Positions 32,762 through 40,651 are shown, counted from the stretch's first letter. The stretch: 64,000 bases of DNA from Lentzea sp033794685 (GCA_033794685.1 JARAYZ010000008.1), one strand, 5' to 3'. Notes: generated by a model not told the origin, from the letters alone. Translations and numbers: made by a program.

Positions 32762-33538
32762 ATGCGCATCATCGATCTGTCTTCCCACATTGACGCAGCC
32801 GCGTACGAAGCGGACCCGGTGACGCACGAGGTGCTCACGGCCGCTCAGGGCGCGGAACACATGGCCGAGCAGCTCAAGGCACGGCTCGGCATCGAGTTCG
32901 ACGTCTCCGTGCTGCGGGACTCCGAGTTCCTGACGCTGGACCGGATCAGCCTGACCTCCCACACCGGAACGCACGTCGACGCGCCGTCGCACTACGGCTC
33001 GAAGACCACGTACGGCAACGGGATTCCGCGCCACATCGACGAGATGCCGCTGGAGTGGTTCCACAACCCCGGTGTGAAGCTCGACGTCCGCGGCCACGGC
33101 ACCGGCGTCATCGGCGTCGAGGTGCTGGAGAAGGAGTTCGCCCGCATCGGCTACACGCCGAAGCCGATGGACATCGTCATCCTCGACACCGGCGCGGCCG
33201 AGCACGCGGGCACCCAGACCTACTTCACCGACTACACCGGACTCGACGGTCCCGCCACGAACTTCCTGCTGGACCTCGGGGTCAAGGTGATCGCCACCGA
33301 CGCGTTCAGCCTCGACGCGCCCTTCCCGGACATCGTCAAGCGCTACCTGCAGACGAAGGACGAGAGCGTGCTGTGGCCCGCGCACTTCGCCGGCCGCGAC
33401 CGCGAGTACTGCCAGATCGAACGCCTGGCGAACCTGGACGCGTTGCCGGACTTCGGGTTCACCGTCGTCGCGTTCCCCGTCAAGATCAAGGGCGCCGGCG
33501 CGGGCTGGACCCGTGCGGTCGCGCTGCTCGACGACTGA
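32762..33538 (+). CDS. PF04199-type cyclase (kynurenine formamidase-like fold)
   Basis: A 258-aa metal-dependent hydrolase-like cyclase. The metal-binding signature HTGTHVDAPSHY is intact, as are IDLSSHI at the N-terminus and ILDTGAAEHAGTQTYF. Proteins of this fold occur in aromatic polyketide clusters as late-ring cyclases; a formamidase-type hydrolase is the alternative. The transcript looks leaderless. Confidence 0.85.
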   Translation: MRIIDLSSHIDAAAYEADPVTHEVLTAAQGAEHMAEQLKARLGIEFDVSVLRDSEFLTLDRISLTSHTGTHVDAPSHYGSKTTYGNGIPRHIDEMPLEWFHNPGVKLDVRGHGTGVIGVEVLEKEFARIGYTPKPMDIVILDTGAAEHAGTQTYFTDYTGLDGPATNFLLDLGVKVIATDAFSLDAPFPDIVKRYLQTKDESVLWPAHFAGRDREYCQIERLANLDALPDFGFTVVAFPVKIKGAGAGWTRAVALLDD

Positions 33539-33556
33539 AAACCGGACAACCGTTCC

Positions 33557-33595
33557 TCAAGTGAGAGCTGAATCACTGTACCTACCTTCGTAGGT
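33557..33595 (+). promoter_or_regulatory. Promoter with CCTACCTTCG block before a 20-codon ORF
   Basis: CCTACCTTCG, five nt, then ATGGA: the same arrangement as upstream of the epoxide hydrolase gene (59024). TACCTT (33583-33588) is the likely -10, giving a leaderless start. A TCAAGTG heptamer (33557) stands at SARP distance, but the second heptamer (CTGAATC) is weak. The last 16 nt also form a 6-bp hairpin (ACCTAC, CTTC, GTAGGT). Confidence 0.5.
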
Positions 33596-33658
33596 ATGGA
33601 AAACAGCGATTCATGGCCACCAGAGAACGAAGACCACATCGTCCGAGGCATCGACTAG
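33596..33658 (+). CDS. Possible 20-residue peptide gene
   Basis: A 20-codon frame beginning MENSDSWPPENEDH and ending RGID. It starts exactly where the conserved leaderless promoter block predicts and stops 11 nt before a strong terminator, so it may be a transcribed micro-gene. It is acidic, lacks Cys and resembles no peptide I know. It could instead be the 5' part of a small RNA, or the tail of the cyclase transcript. Confidence 0.35.
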   Translation: MENSDSWPPENEDHIVRGID

Positions 33659-33669
33659 AAGAGCTGCTA

Positions 33670-33700
33670 AAGGGCCGCCCTCCAGGAGAGGGCGGCCCTT
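33670..33700. terminator. Terminator between cyclase/peptide and AT genes
   Basis: A perfect 13-bp stem (AAGGGCCGCCCTC and its complement) around CAGGA, followed by TTTAT on the + strand. It also suits the end of the leftward PKS operon. Confidence 0.85.
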
Positions 33701-33709
33701 TTATACGTT

Positions 33710-34627
33710 CTAGACCAGACGAGCGCGAGCGACGTCGACCGTGTCCGAGGAGTCCAGCAACGGCAACACCTGCGAGGCACCGGACCGCACGGCCTTGGTA
33801 CGGCGCGCGAACGACGTCAGCGTCTGCCCGGGACCGGCTTCCACCAGCAGCACGTCGTACATCGCCACGAGCTCGTTGAGCGCCGGTCCGAAGTAGACGG
33901 CGTCGGTCAGCTGACGGGTCCAGAACCGTGCCGACAGCGCGTCTTCCTCGGTCATCAGCTTGCCCGTGTAACCGGAGTACAGCGGCATCTGCGGCGCGCG
34001 CGGAGAAGCGCTCCACGACGCCAGCGCCTCGTCCACGGCGGGCTGCATCGCCGGGCTGTGGAACGGCGTCGACGCCGGCACCGTCACGACGATGTACTCG
34101 TCCGCTTCCAGCCGCGCACAAACCCGCGCCAGCGGCTCGTCCGACCCGGCCAGCATCGTCTGCCGCGCGGAGTTCACGGCGGCGATCGCGACGTCACCCT
34201 CCAGGTAGGGCAACAGGTCCGACTCGGTGGCCGCCACGGCGAGCATGCCGCCGGAGGGGATCGGCACGGCCGACAGCACCCGGTCCCGCACCAGGGACAC
34301 GGCCTCCTCCAACGAGAACACCCCGGCCAGTGTCGCCGCGACGACCTCGCCCGCGGAGTGCCCGATCAACGCGACGGGCTTGACGCCCCACGACAGAACG
34401 GTGCGCCCCAGCGCGTAGTCGACCGCGAACAGCAACGGTTGCGCGCGCGACACGTGATCGATGTCGGCGCCCGAGAGCCAGTCCTCACAGGCGAGTGAGC
34501 CGACCTCGCCGAACAGCTCGAACACCTCGTCGATCACCGAGGTGAAGACCGCGTCCGTGCCGTACAGGGAGGCCGCCATCCGCGGGTACTGCGACCCCTG
34601 CCCGGGAAACATCAGTGCTACGTCCAC
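33710..34627 (-). CDS. Malonyl/acyl-CoA:ACP transacylase (discrete AT of the PKS)
   Basis: A 305-aa acyltransferase with the nucleophile elbow GHSAGE (S91) and catalytic His in PFHSPAM (H190); FPGQGSQYP opens the protein. Discrete ATs (DpsD, ZhuC) in type II clusters accompany non-acetate starter selection by a KASIII, and a KASIII-like gene is present at 47.9 kb. The GTG at 34627 has TGGAGG 6 nt upstream. It is the last gene of the leftward PKS operon, after a hairpin. Confidence 0.9.
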   Translation of the reverse strand: MDVALMFPGQGSQYPRMAASLYGTDAVFTSVIDEVFELFGEVGSLACEDWLSGADIDHVSRAQPLLFAVDYALGRTVLSWGVKPVALIGHSAGEVVAATLAGVFSLEEAVSLVRDRVLSAVPIPSGGMLAVAATESDLLPYLEGDVAIAAVNSARQTMLAGSDEPLARVCARLEADEYIVVTVPASTPFHSPAMQPAVDEALASWSASPRAPQMPLYSGYTGKLMTEEDALSARFWTRQLTDAVYFGPALNELVAMYDVLLVEAGPGQTLTSFARRTKAVRSGASQVLPLLDSSDTVDVARARLV

Positions 34628-34647
34628 AACACGCCTCCAGAAACGGC

Positions 34648-34682
34648 TCAAGGCCGTGAAGGGGACACCTTCACGGCCTTGA
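34648..34682 (-). terminator. Hairpin between CLF and AT (terminator or attenuator)
   Basis: A perfect 15-bp stem (TCAAGGCCGTGAAGG and its complement) with a 5-nt loop, 9 nt after the CLF stop and about 20 nt before the AT start. It lacks a clear T-tract, so it may lower AT expression rather than end transcription. Confidence 0.55.
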
Positions 34683-34691
34683 GGCAGGACA

Positions 34692-35906
34692 TCACCTGTA
34701 CTCGCGGACCACCATGGCGGAGTTGAAGCCACCCTTGCCGCGCCCGAGCACCAACGCGGCCTTGATCTTGCCGTGCCGCGCCTCGTTCAGCACGAGGTCG
34801 AGCTCGTACTCCGGCACGGGGTTCTCGACGTTGATGGTCGGCGGGATCGCGCTCCAGTAGATGGAGAGGATCGCCGACGCCACGTCCAGGGAGCCACCAC
34901 CGGCGAACAGGCGGCCCGTCATGGTCTTCGGGGCCGTCACCGGCACGCCGTACGGCCCGAAGATGCCCTTGATCGCCTCGGCCTCGGCCTTGTCGAGCTC
35001 GGGGATGCCCGCCGCGTCGGCGAACACCACGTCGATCTCCGAGGCGTCCATGCCGGCGTCGCGCAGCGCCAGCTCGGCCGCCCGCTTCAGACCCGGCTCC
35101 CGCGACGGCATCTTCGAGTCGAACGTCGAGGCGTACCCGACGATCTCACCGTAGATGCGCGTACCCGGACGTCCCGCCGCCGATTCCGGAGTCTCGACGA
35201 CCATGATCGCGCCACCCTCGCCCGCGACGTACCCGGAGGCGTCGCGGTCGAACGGCAGGTAGGCGCGCTTCGGGTTGTTGTTGCGAGACAGGCAACCCGA
35301 GGCCTGGTGGGCTACCCACGCCCACGGGCACAACGAGGAGTCCATGCCACCTGTGAGGGCGAGCTGGACACCCTTGCGCAGCTGGCGCCGGGCGTGACCG
35401 ATGGAGTCGATGCCACCGGCCTGCTCGGACACCACGACCGCGCCGGGACCGCGCGTGCCGTGCCTGATGGAGATCTGGCCCGTGTTGACCGCGTAGAACC
35501 ACGCGAACGACTGGTACGCCGAGACGTACTCCGGTCCCTGGTGCCACAGCTTCTGCAGTTCGCGCTGCCCGAACTCGTACCCGCCGGCCGTCGCCGCGGT
35601 GATCACCGCGATGTCCGTGTCGGGGATGTCGTTCGGCTGCACACCCGCACCACGCAACGCCCAGTCCGTGCCGACCAGTGTCAGCCGCGTCATGTGGTCC
35701 GTCTGCGGCAGCAGGCGACCCTGCAGGTGCCGCCCTGCCTCGAAGCCAGGCACCTCACCGGCGATCTTCGCCCAGTAGTTCGCGCTGTCGAACCGGGTGA
35801 TCGGCCTGATCGCCGCCTCACCGTGCAGGGTCGCCCGCCAGTACGCGGTCGGCCCCAATCCGTTCGGCGACGCAATGCCGATTCCCGTCACCACCGCCCG
35901 AGTCAC
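34692..35906 (-). CDS. Type II PKS chain-length factor (KS-beta)
   Basis: A 404-aa ketosynthase-fold partner of KS-alpha. The active-site Cys is replaced by Gln in VVSEQAGGIDS (Q162), the hallmark of chain-length factors, which decarboxylate malonyl-ACP and set the number of extensions. C-terminal RGKGGFNSAMVV is typical. Its GTG overlaps the KS-alpha stop by 4 nt (GTGA). Chain length cannot be read reliably from the sequence. Confidence 0.95.
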   Translation of the reverse strand: MTRAVVTGIGIASPNGLGPTAYWRATLHGEAAIRPITRFDSANYWAKIAGEVPGFEAGRHLQGRLLPQTDHMTRLTLVGTDWALRGAGVQPNDIPDTDIAVITAATAGGYEFGQRELQKLWHQGPEYVSAYQSFAWFYAVNTGQISIRHGTRGPGAVVVSEQAGGIDSIGHARRQLRKGVQLALTGGMDSSLCPWAWVAHQASGCLSRNNNPKRAYLPFDRDASGYVAGEGGAIMVVETPESAAGRPGTRIYGEIVGYASTFDSKMPSREPGLKRAAELALRDAGMDASEIDVVFADAAGIPELDKAEAEAIKGIFGPYGVPVTAPKTMTGRLFAGGGSLDVASAILSIYWSAIPPTINVENPVPEYELDLVLNEARHGKIKAALVLGRGKGGFNSAMVVREYR

Positions 35907-37171
35907 CGGCCTGCCCCTTCCACCTTCTTGAGCACCATGGCGCTCTGGAATCCACCGAAACCGCTGCCCACGGTCAGGAGCGTGTCGACCTTCTTCTCGC
36001 GCGCCACCAGCGGCGTGTAGTCGAGGTCGCACTCCGGGTCCTGCTCGTGGAGGTTCGCCGTCGGCGGGATGAGGTCCTGCTCGAACGCCAGCAGCGAGCC
36101 GACGATCTCGAGCGAACCGATCGCGCCCAGCGAGTGCCCGATCATCGACTTGAAGCCGGAGACCGGGGTCTTGTACGCGTGTGCACCCAACGAGCGCTTG
36201 AAAGCCGCCGTCTCGTGCAGGTCGTTCTGCTTGGTGCCCGACCCGTGCGCGTTGATGTAACCGACGTCCGTGGCATCCGCACGCGCCTGCTTCAGCGCGA
36301 TGTTGATGGCGTCGGACATCTCGATGCCCTCGGGGTGCAGGCCCGTCATGTGGTAGGCGTTGCACCGCGAGGCGAAGCCGGCGACCTCACCGTAGATGTG
36401 CGCACCGCGAGCGCGGGCGTGCTCCAGTTCCTCGAGCACGATGATCGCGCAACCCTCGCCCAGCACCAGGCCGTCGCGGGTCTTGTCGAACGGCCGGCAC
36501 GCCGTTGTGGGGTCGTCGTTGCGGGTGCTCGACGCACGGATCACGTCGAAGCAGACCACGGTGATCGGGGAGAGCGGAGCCTCGGTGCCGCCTGTCACGA
36601 CGACGTCCGCGGAGCCCTCCATGATCAGCTCGGCCGCGTAACCGACCGAGTCGAGACCGGAGGTGCAGCCCGTGGAGACCACGGAGACCGGACCCTCGGC
36701 GCCCACCGTCCACGCCAGCTCCGTCGCCATCGAGGACGGCGTGAAGTAGTCGTAGAGGTGCGGGACCGCGTAGGAGGCGTCGACCTCCCAGTACTTGCCC
36801 CGGTCGGAGCCGACGATGAACTCGCGCTCCAGCGAGGTCGTGCAGCCGACCGCGGTGCCGAGCGAGACACCGATGCGGCCGGGGTCGAGCTGGTCGAACT
36901 CGATGCCGGAGTCGGACATCGCCTCACGACCCGCGACGACCGCGAACTGCGCGGCCCGGTCGAGACGGCGGATCTCCTGCGGCGTCAGGCCTTCGCGCAC
37001 TGGATCGAAATCTGCTTCCCCCGCCATGCGGGAGCGGTACGGAGACGCGTCGAAGTGCGTGATGTTGCGAGTCGCCGTACGCCCTTCGGACAGCAGTTTC
37101 CAATACGCCTTCGTTCCGATGCCACCAGGTGCGACCACGCCCACCCCGGTGATGACGGCGCGACGACTCAT
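35903..37171 (-). CDS. Type II PKS ketosynthase (KS-alpha)
   Basis: A 422-aa condensing enzyme that extends the poly-beta-ketone on ACP. The catalytic triad is present: C169 in VSTGCTSGLDS, H309 in NAHGSGT and H346 with K341 in GFKSMIGHSLGA. It ends GFGGFQSAMVLKK. The ATG overlaps the stop of the HMGL-like gene, and the stop overlaps CLF, giving tight coupling and the usual 1:1 KS-CLF stoichiometry. Confidence 0.97.
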   Translation of the reverse strand: MSRRAVITGVGVVAPGGIGTKAYWKLLSEGRTATRNITHFDASPYRSRMAGEADFDPVREGLTPQEIRRLDRAAQFAVVAGREAMSDSGIEFDQLDPGRIGVSLGTAVGCTTSLEREFIVGSDRGKYWEVDASYAVPHLYDYFTPSSMATELAWTVGAEGPVSVVSTGCTSGLDSVGYAAELIMEGSADVVVTGGTEAPLSPITVVCFDVIRASSTRNDDPTTACRPFDKTRDGLVLGEGCAIIVLEELEHARARGAHIYGEVAGFASRCNAYHMTGLHPEGIEMSDAINIALKQARADATDVGYINAHGSGTKQNDLHETAAFKRSLGAHAYKTPVSGFKSMIGHSLGAIGSLEIVGSLLAFEQDLIPPTANLHEQDPECDLDYTPLVAREKKVDTLLTVGSGFGGFQSAMVLKKVEGAGR

Positions 37172-37881
37172 CGGACACCTCCAATCGCCTTCTGTGCGGA
37201 CACGGTCTGCTCCAATCTCGGACAGGGCACGGGAGCGATACCTGTCTCTGCCGAATGAACCGATGGTGAAACGGCCCGATCGAGGCCACCTCGAACGACG
37301 GCGTAGGACCCCTGTACGAGGCCGGCCCCCGCATCCGCGGCGAAGAGCTGCTTCGCCGGCGAACCGCCTTCGTCGCGACATCCAAAACCAAGGGGCACAC
37401 CGGTTTCCGCGACCGACGCGATGATCTCGCCGATCTGGTCCGGCCACAGCTTGCCCGCTGTGTCGTGCAGCAACACGGTTTCCGCCCCAGCCTCCGCGGC
37501 TGCCAGAACGACCTCCAACGCGTGTTCGGGGTCGATCAGCCAGCCGTCGAAGAAGTCCCGCGCCTCGACGATCACTCGTCGTTCGGCGCGCACGAGTTGA
37601 CGCACGGCGTCCCTGACCTTCGAGATGCCGTGCCCTTGGACGACTATTGCGACCGCGGGGGTTTCCGCGGCCAGCAGTGCGTCGAGATCCTCCGCACCAC
37701 CTGATGCGATGAGGGTGGCGATCCGCAAACGGAGCTCGATCGCCGCCCGGTGATAAAAGGATCGGGCGGGTCTGCCACCGTCGACGAACGTGACGCCGAG
37801 CGCGTCGAGGCGCCGCGCCGCGACCAGTCTGTCCGAAATGGACGCGCTGGTGCGGCGCAGCGAGATGTCGTAGAGCTTCAT
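37168..37881 (-). CDS. Degenerate HMGL-like (DRE-TIM metallolyase) protein
   Basis: A 237-aa protein resembling the catalytic barrel of citramalate/isopropylmalate synthases: KLYDISLRRTSASISDRLVAARRLDALG at the start, then EARDFFDGWLIDPEHALEVVLAAAEAGAETVLLHDTAG. The metal-binding Asp of the RDG motif is replaced (LRRTS) and the HXH pair is lost (GFGCRDE instead of HCHND). The C-terminal regulatory domain is absent. Normal aldol catalysis is therefore unlikely; a structural or altered role is possible. It sits directly before KS-alpha with ATGA overlap. Confidence 0.75.
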   Translation of the reverse strand: MKLYDISLRRTSASISDRLVAARRLDALGVTFVDGGRPARSFYHRAAIELRLRIATLIASGGAEDLDALLAAETPAVAIVVQGHGISKVRDAVRQLVRAERRVIVEARDFFDGWLIDPEHALEVVLAAAEAGAETVLLHDTAGKLWPDQIGEIIASVAETGVPLGFGCRDEGGSPAKQLFAADAGAGLVQGSYAVVRGGLDRAVSPSVHSAETGIAPVPCPRLEQTVSAQKAIGGVR

Positions 37882-38067
37882 CTAGAACCCCGACAGCAGT
37901 ACTCGGGAAGCCTCGATCTCGTAGGCGCAATGCCCCACTTCCGAGGGGCAACCCTTGCGCTGGTGCTCGACCGCGGCCTTCTCCAGGTACATGGAGACCA
38001 CGTAAAGTCCGTTGCGGCTTGCAGCGCGTGCAGCGGCAGTGAGCAAGTCCGCGCCACCCAACCCCAT
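37882..38067 (-). CDS. Small protein of the PKS operon (61 aa)
   Basis: A 61-aa protein (MGLGGADLLTAAARAASRNG, ending ASRVLLSGF) with two Cys. GAGGTG precedes the ATG; the gene lies 9 nt after the aromatase/cyclase stop and abuts the HMGL-like start, so the packing argues that it is real. I do not recognise a family. Confidence 0.6.
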   Translation of the reverse strand: MGLGGADLLTAAARAASRNGLYVVSMYLEKAAVEHQRKGCPSEVGHCAYEIEASRVLLSGF

Positions 38068-38076
38068 CGCGTCACC

Positions 38077-39012
38077 TCACCCGTTCTCGGCGAATTCCTT
38101 CGCGTGCCGCAACGTCGTGAGGCTGTTCGTGCCCAAGGCGTGGCGGATGAGTTCGCGAGCGCGCTCGATCGTCCCGTCGGCACCCAGCACCTCGGGGATG
38201 ACCTCGGGCCGGATGACGACGGTGTGGTGCGACGTCGCCTCGATGCCGGCCTCGATGCCGTCGCCGATGTCCTTGAACGTCCACCTGCCGACGTGCGCCG
38301 CCATGATCGGAGGCGTGTGCGTCTGCTTGTAGACGATGCCGTCGTACGGGGTGCAGACCCGCACCGAGTGCGTGGTGTGGATCGACCCGTCCGGGCTGCG
38401 CGTGTCCATCTCCATGGACTGCACGCCGGTGACGGCTTCCGTGAGGTCCAGCCTTGCCACGTGCGGCAGGCGCTCCGGCCACAGGTCGGACCGGTACAGG
38501 AACTCGTAGACGTCCTTGCGGCTCGCGTGGATCGTGATGCTGTCGGAGAACGACAGCACCAGCTTGTCGTAGTCGTCGCCGTACTCGGCCGCGCGCTTCA
38601 GTGCGGCCAGTTCGGCGTCGCTGTTGTTGTTGACGGCGTTCAGGATGAGGTCGACCGCCTCGGGCTGCGCCGCGGTGAAGTGGTGGAGCAGATCGACCCG
38701 GGTCGCCGAATCGGCGATCGGGACGATCCGCCACTCCCCACCCATCGTCTTCACCGGAGCAGCCGAACGCTCCTGCTCGAACTTGATGTGCAGGTTCGCC
38801 GGGTCGAGCTCGCGCCGGGACGTCCACGTGCGCACGTCACCGTTGGCGAACGCGTGCAACCGCAACCGCTCCGTCGAGCCATCCCGTTCGAACACCTCGG
38901 CCTGGACCGTGGGTCCGAAGATGTACGGCCAGGTCGTCACGTCCGCGACCAGGTCGTACACCACCTTGGCGGGAGCCCCGATCATGACCGTGTGCGTGGT
39001 GGTGTGCGTCAT
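38077..39012 (-). CDS. Didomain polyketide aromatase/cyclase (ActVII-like)
   Basis: A 311-aa protein of two SRPBCC/START domains: residues about 1-150 (TVMIGAPAKVVYDLVADVTTWPYIFGPT) and about 160-311 (ITIHASRKDVYEFLYRSDLWPERLPHV). Didomain aromatase/cyclases act on C9-reduced polyketides to close and dehydrate the first ring, which fits the ActIII-type ketoreductase at 51.4 kb. It is second in the leftward PKS operon, 28 nt after the ACP gene. Confidence 0.93.
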   Translation of the reverse strand: MTHTTTHTVMIGAPAKVVYDLVADVTTWPYIFGPTVQAEVFERDGSTERLRLHAFANGDVRTWTSRRELDPANLHIKFEQERSAAPVKTMGGEWRIVPIADSATRVDLLHHFTAAQPEAVDLILNAVNNNSDAELAALKRAAEYGDDYDKLVLSFSDSITIHASRKDVYEFLYRSDLWPERLPHVARLDLTEAVTGVQSMEMDTRSPDGSIHTTHSVRVCTPYDGIVYKQTHTPPIMAAHVGRWTFKDIGDGIEAGIEATSHHTVVIRPEVIPEVLGADGTIERARELIRHALGTNSLTTLRHAKEFAENG

Positions 39013-39040
39013 GTCCGTCTCCGTATCCGAGTCGCCGGCG

Positions 39041-39292
39041 TCAGGCCGCGATCTGTCCGTTGACCTTGTCCAGCAACTGACGCGGCGTCTCGATGTACGC
39101 CATCTCGTCGTCGGCGATGGCGACCCCGTACTTGCGCTTGATCAGCGCGACCGTCTCCAGCAGGGCGAGGGAGTCGAAGCCCAGCTCGAGGAACGGGAGG
39201 TCGAGGATGTCCTGGCCGGGCTTGAACGAGTCGTCGTCGCCCGCGGCCTCGTTGAGAACCTCTTTGAGGCCCTCGATGGTCAGTGCGCTCAC
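39041..39292 (-). CDS. Acyl carrier protein of the type II PKS
   Basis: An 83-aa ACP. Ser41 in LELGFDSLALLE is the phosphopantetheine site; the sequence otherwise follows PKS ACPs (IEGLKEVLNEAAG, then YIETPRQLLDKVNGQI). The GTG start has GGAAAGGAAG upstream. It is the first gene of the operon ACP-ARO/CYC-61 aa-HMGL-like-KS-CLF-AT. Confidence 0.95.
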   Translation of the reverse strand: MSALTIEGLKEVLNEAAGDDDSFKPGQDILDLPFLELGFDSLALLETVALIKRKYGVAIADDEMAYIETPRQLLDKVNGQIAA

Positions 39293-39376
39293 GGCTAGCT
39301 TCCTTTCCTCCAGCGGGCGATTCCCGCGCGCCCACGACTGAGGTTGCCACCGCACGCCTGTAAGTCAGTGGAGGGA

Positions 39377-39383
39377 ATCTCGA
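39377..39383 (-). promoter_or_regulatory. Single TCGAG heptamer upstream of the PKS operon
   Basis: TCGAGAT on the minus strand, about 85 nt upstream of the ACP start, in the 110 nt between the SARP terminator and the gene. A second heptamer 11 bp on is only TCCACTG, and no good -10 follows at 8 bp, so this is a weaker candidate than the other boxes. Confidence 0.35.
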
Positions 39384-39405
39384 AGAAACTGTTTGCTGAC
39401 AAGCA

Positions 39406-39438
39406 AAAACGGCCCGCGCCACAGTGTGGCGCGGGCCG
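39406..39438 (-). terminator. Intrinsic terminator of the SARP gene
   Basis: A 13-bp stem (CGGCCCGCGCCAC and its complement) with a 3-nt loop, followed on the minus strand by TTTTT. It isolates the SARP gene from the ACP operon, which must have its own promoter. Confidence 0.85.
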
Positions 39439-39451
39439 CTGGAGAATCAGC

Positions 39452-40261
39452 TCAGGCGAGAAGGCGTTGCAACTGACGGGTTTCGGCGCTGTCGAGGCGT
39501 GGGTCGGACGTCAGGATCGCGTGCTGCAACCCCTGCAGCCGCGACGACGGCTCGACACCGAGCTCCTCGATCAGGGTGTTGCGCAGGGCCTTGAACGAGT
39601 CGAGCGCCTGCCACTGCCGGCCCGCGCGGAACAGCGAGATCATGTACTGCGCGCACAGGTTCTCGTTCATCGGGTTCTGCACGGTCAGCACGGAGAGCTC
39701 CGACAGCAACGCCTTGTGCTTGCCCATCCGCAGCTCGGCGTCGATGCGTGCTTCGAGCACGCCCAGCCGTGCCTCCTCGAGGCGCACGATCTCGATGCCG
39801 AGCGGCATGCCGGGCCGCACGTCCACGACCGCGGCGCCGCGCCACATCTCCAGCGCCTGGCGCAGCAGGCGGGACGCCGACGCGAAGTCCTCGACGTCGT
39901 AGGCCTGCTGGCCCGCGCGGGAGAGGCGGTCGAACTCGTGCACGTCGACGGCCTCCGGCGGCACGTCGAGCAGGTAGCCGCCGTACCGGGTGACCAGCAC
40001 CTCCTTCGCCGCACCCTCGCCGGACGTCGCCAGGGCGTCGCCGATGAGCTTGCGCAGCTGCAGGATGTAGGTCTGCAGGGTGGTGCGGGCACTGCGCGGC
40101 GGACGATCGCCCCACAGCTCCTCGATCAGGGTGGGAACGGACACGACCTGCCCGGAGTGCAGCGCGAGCAGCGCCAGGATCTGACGTGGCTTGGCCGCGG
40201 TAGGCGTCACCGAGCGACCGTTCACCTTGGCCTCGACGGGCCCCAGGACCTTGATCTGCAT
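39452..40261 (-). CDS. SARP-family transcriptional activator
   Basis: A 269-aa Streptomyces antibiotic regulatory protein: an N-terminal OmpR-type winged helix (QIKVLGPVEAKVNGRSVTPTAAKPRQILALLAL, then RTTLQTYILQLRKLIG) followed by a bacterial transcriptional activation domain (VDVHEFDRLSRAGQQA to ELGVEPSSRLQGLQHAIL). Such proteins bind 11-bp-spaced heptamers and switch on type II PKS clusters. The ATG has GGAGGGG upstream. It is divergent from the RiPP operon and is the likely reader of the TCGAG-type boxes listed here. Confidence 0.93.
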   Translation of the reverse strand: MQIKVLGPVEAKVNGRSVTPTAAKPRQILALLALHSGQVVSVPTLIEELWGDRPPRSARTTLQTYILQLRKLIGDALATSGEGAAKEVLVTRYGGYLLDVPPEAVDVHEFDRLSRAGQQAYDVEDFASASRLLRQALEMWRGAAVVDVRPGMPLGIEIVRLEEARLGVLEARIDAELRMGKHKALLSELSVLTVQNPMNENLCAQYMISLFRAGRQWQALDSFKALRNTLIEELGVEPSSRLQGLQHAILTSDPRLDSAETRQLQRLLA

Positions 40262-40390
40262 CGCGACCCCTCCTTCGATTCCGAGCACGGGATTAGTCTG
40301 CTCGGCCCAACGAGGCGGCGTTAGTGCACAGGCCATCGATGTCAGGTGAGTTCTGCCCGTGCCGGGTATGAAAACTTCATACGAAGGCGC

Positions 40391-40433
40391 ATTAGCCGGT
40401 AACTACCGATCCATTAGCGCAGGTCCGCATCAT
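40391..40433 (+). promoter_or_regulatory. Triple ATTAGCG-like heptamer box before the RiPP operon
   Basis: ATTAGCC (40391), ACTACCG (40402) and ATTAGCG (40413) stand 11 bp apart; 8 bp later comes CATCAT (40428-40433) as -10. The geometry equals the SARP boxes, but the heptamer differs from TCGAG, so another regulator or a second specificity may act. A direct repeat TTCATACG (40376 and 40446) flanks it. Confidence 0.5.
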
Positions 40434-40471
40434 TACCCACAACAATTCATACGCAAACATCGGAGATGCAC

Positions 40472-40651
40472 ATGTACCCCACCGTCACCGTGGAGCACTT
40501 GTCTTCCGTCACCACCGTCCACGACGACTCCGACGACATGAAGATCTACCGGTTCGACCGTGAGGCCTCGGCGGACTTCACCGTCGACTTCGCCTGGACC
40601 TCGTGCAGGCCCGGCACGTTCTGCTCGACCGACGAGGCCCTCGCGGCATGA
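40472..40651 (+). CDS. Putative azoline RiPP precursor peptide (59 aa)
   Basis: A 59-aa peptide with an acidic leader (residues 1 to about 41, MYPTVTVEHLSSVTTVHDD, then DDMKIYRFDREASADFTVDF) and a C-terminal segment TSCRPGTFCSTDEALAA holding two Cys, two Ser/Thr pairs and Gly/Pro, suitable as a heterocyclised core. GGAG stands 6 nt before the ATG at 40472; an ATG at 40466 is too close to it. The stop overlaps the cyclodehydratase ATG (ATGA), a strong sign that they act together. I recognise no described precursor family; the cleavage site is unknown. Confidence 0.75.
   Translation: MYPTVTVEHLSSVTTVHDDSDDMKIYRFDREASADFTVDFAWTSCRPGTFCSTDEALAA

Noticed and set aside
33710..40261. Interpretation of the minimal PKS as a spore-pigment (whiE-type) locus
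   Set aside because: The didomain aromatase/cyclase, ActIII-type ketoreductase, SARP, AT, KASIII-like protein and P450s point to a reduced antibiotic-type polyketide, whereas spore-pigment loci lack a ketoreductase and a SARP.
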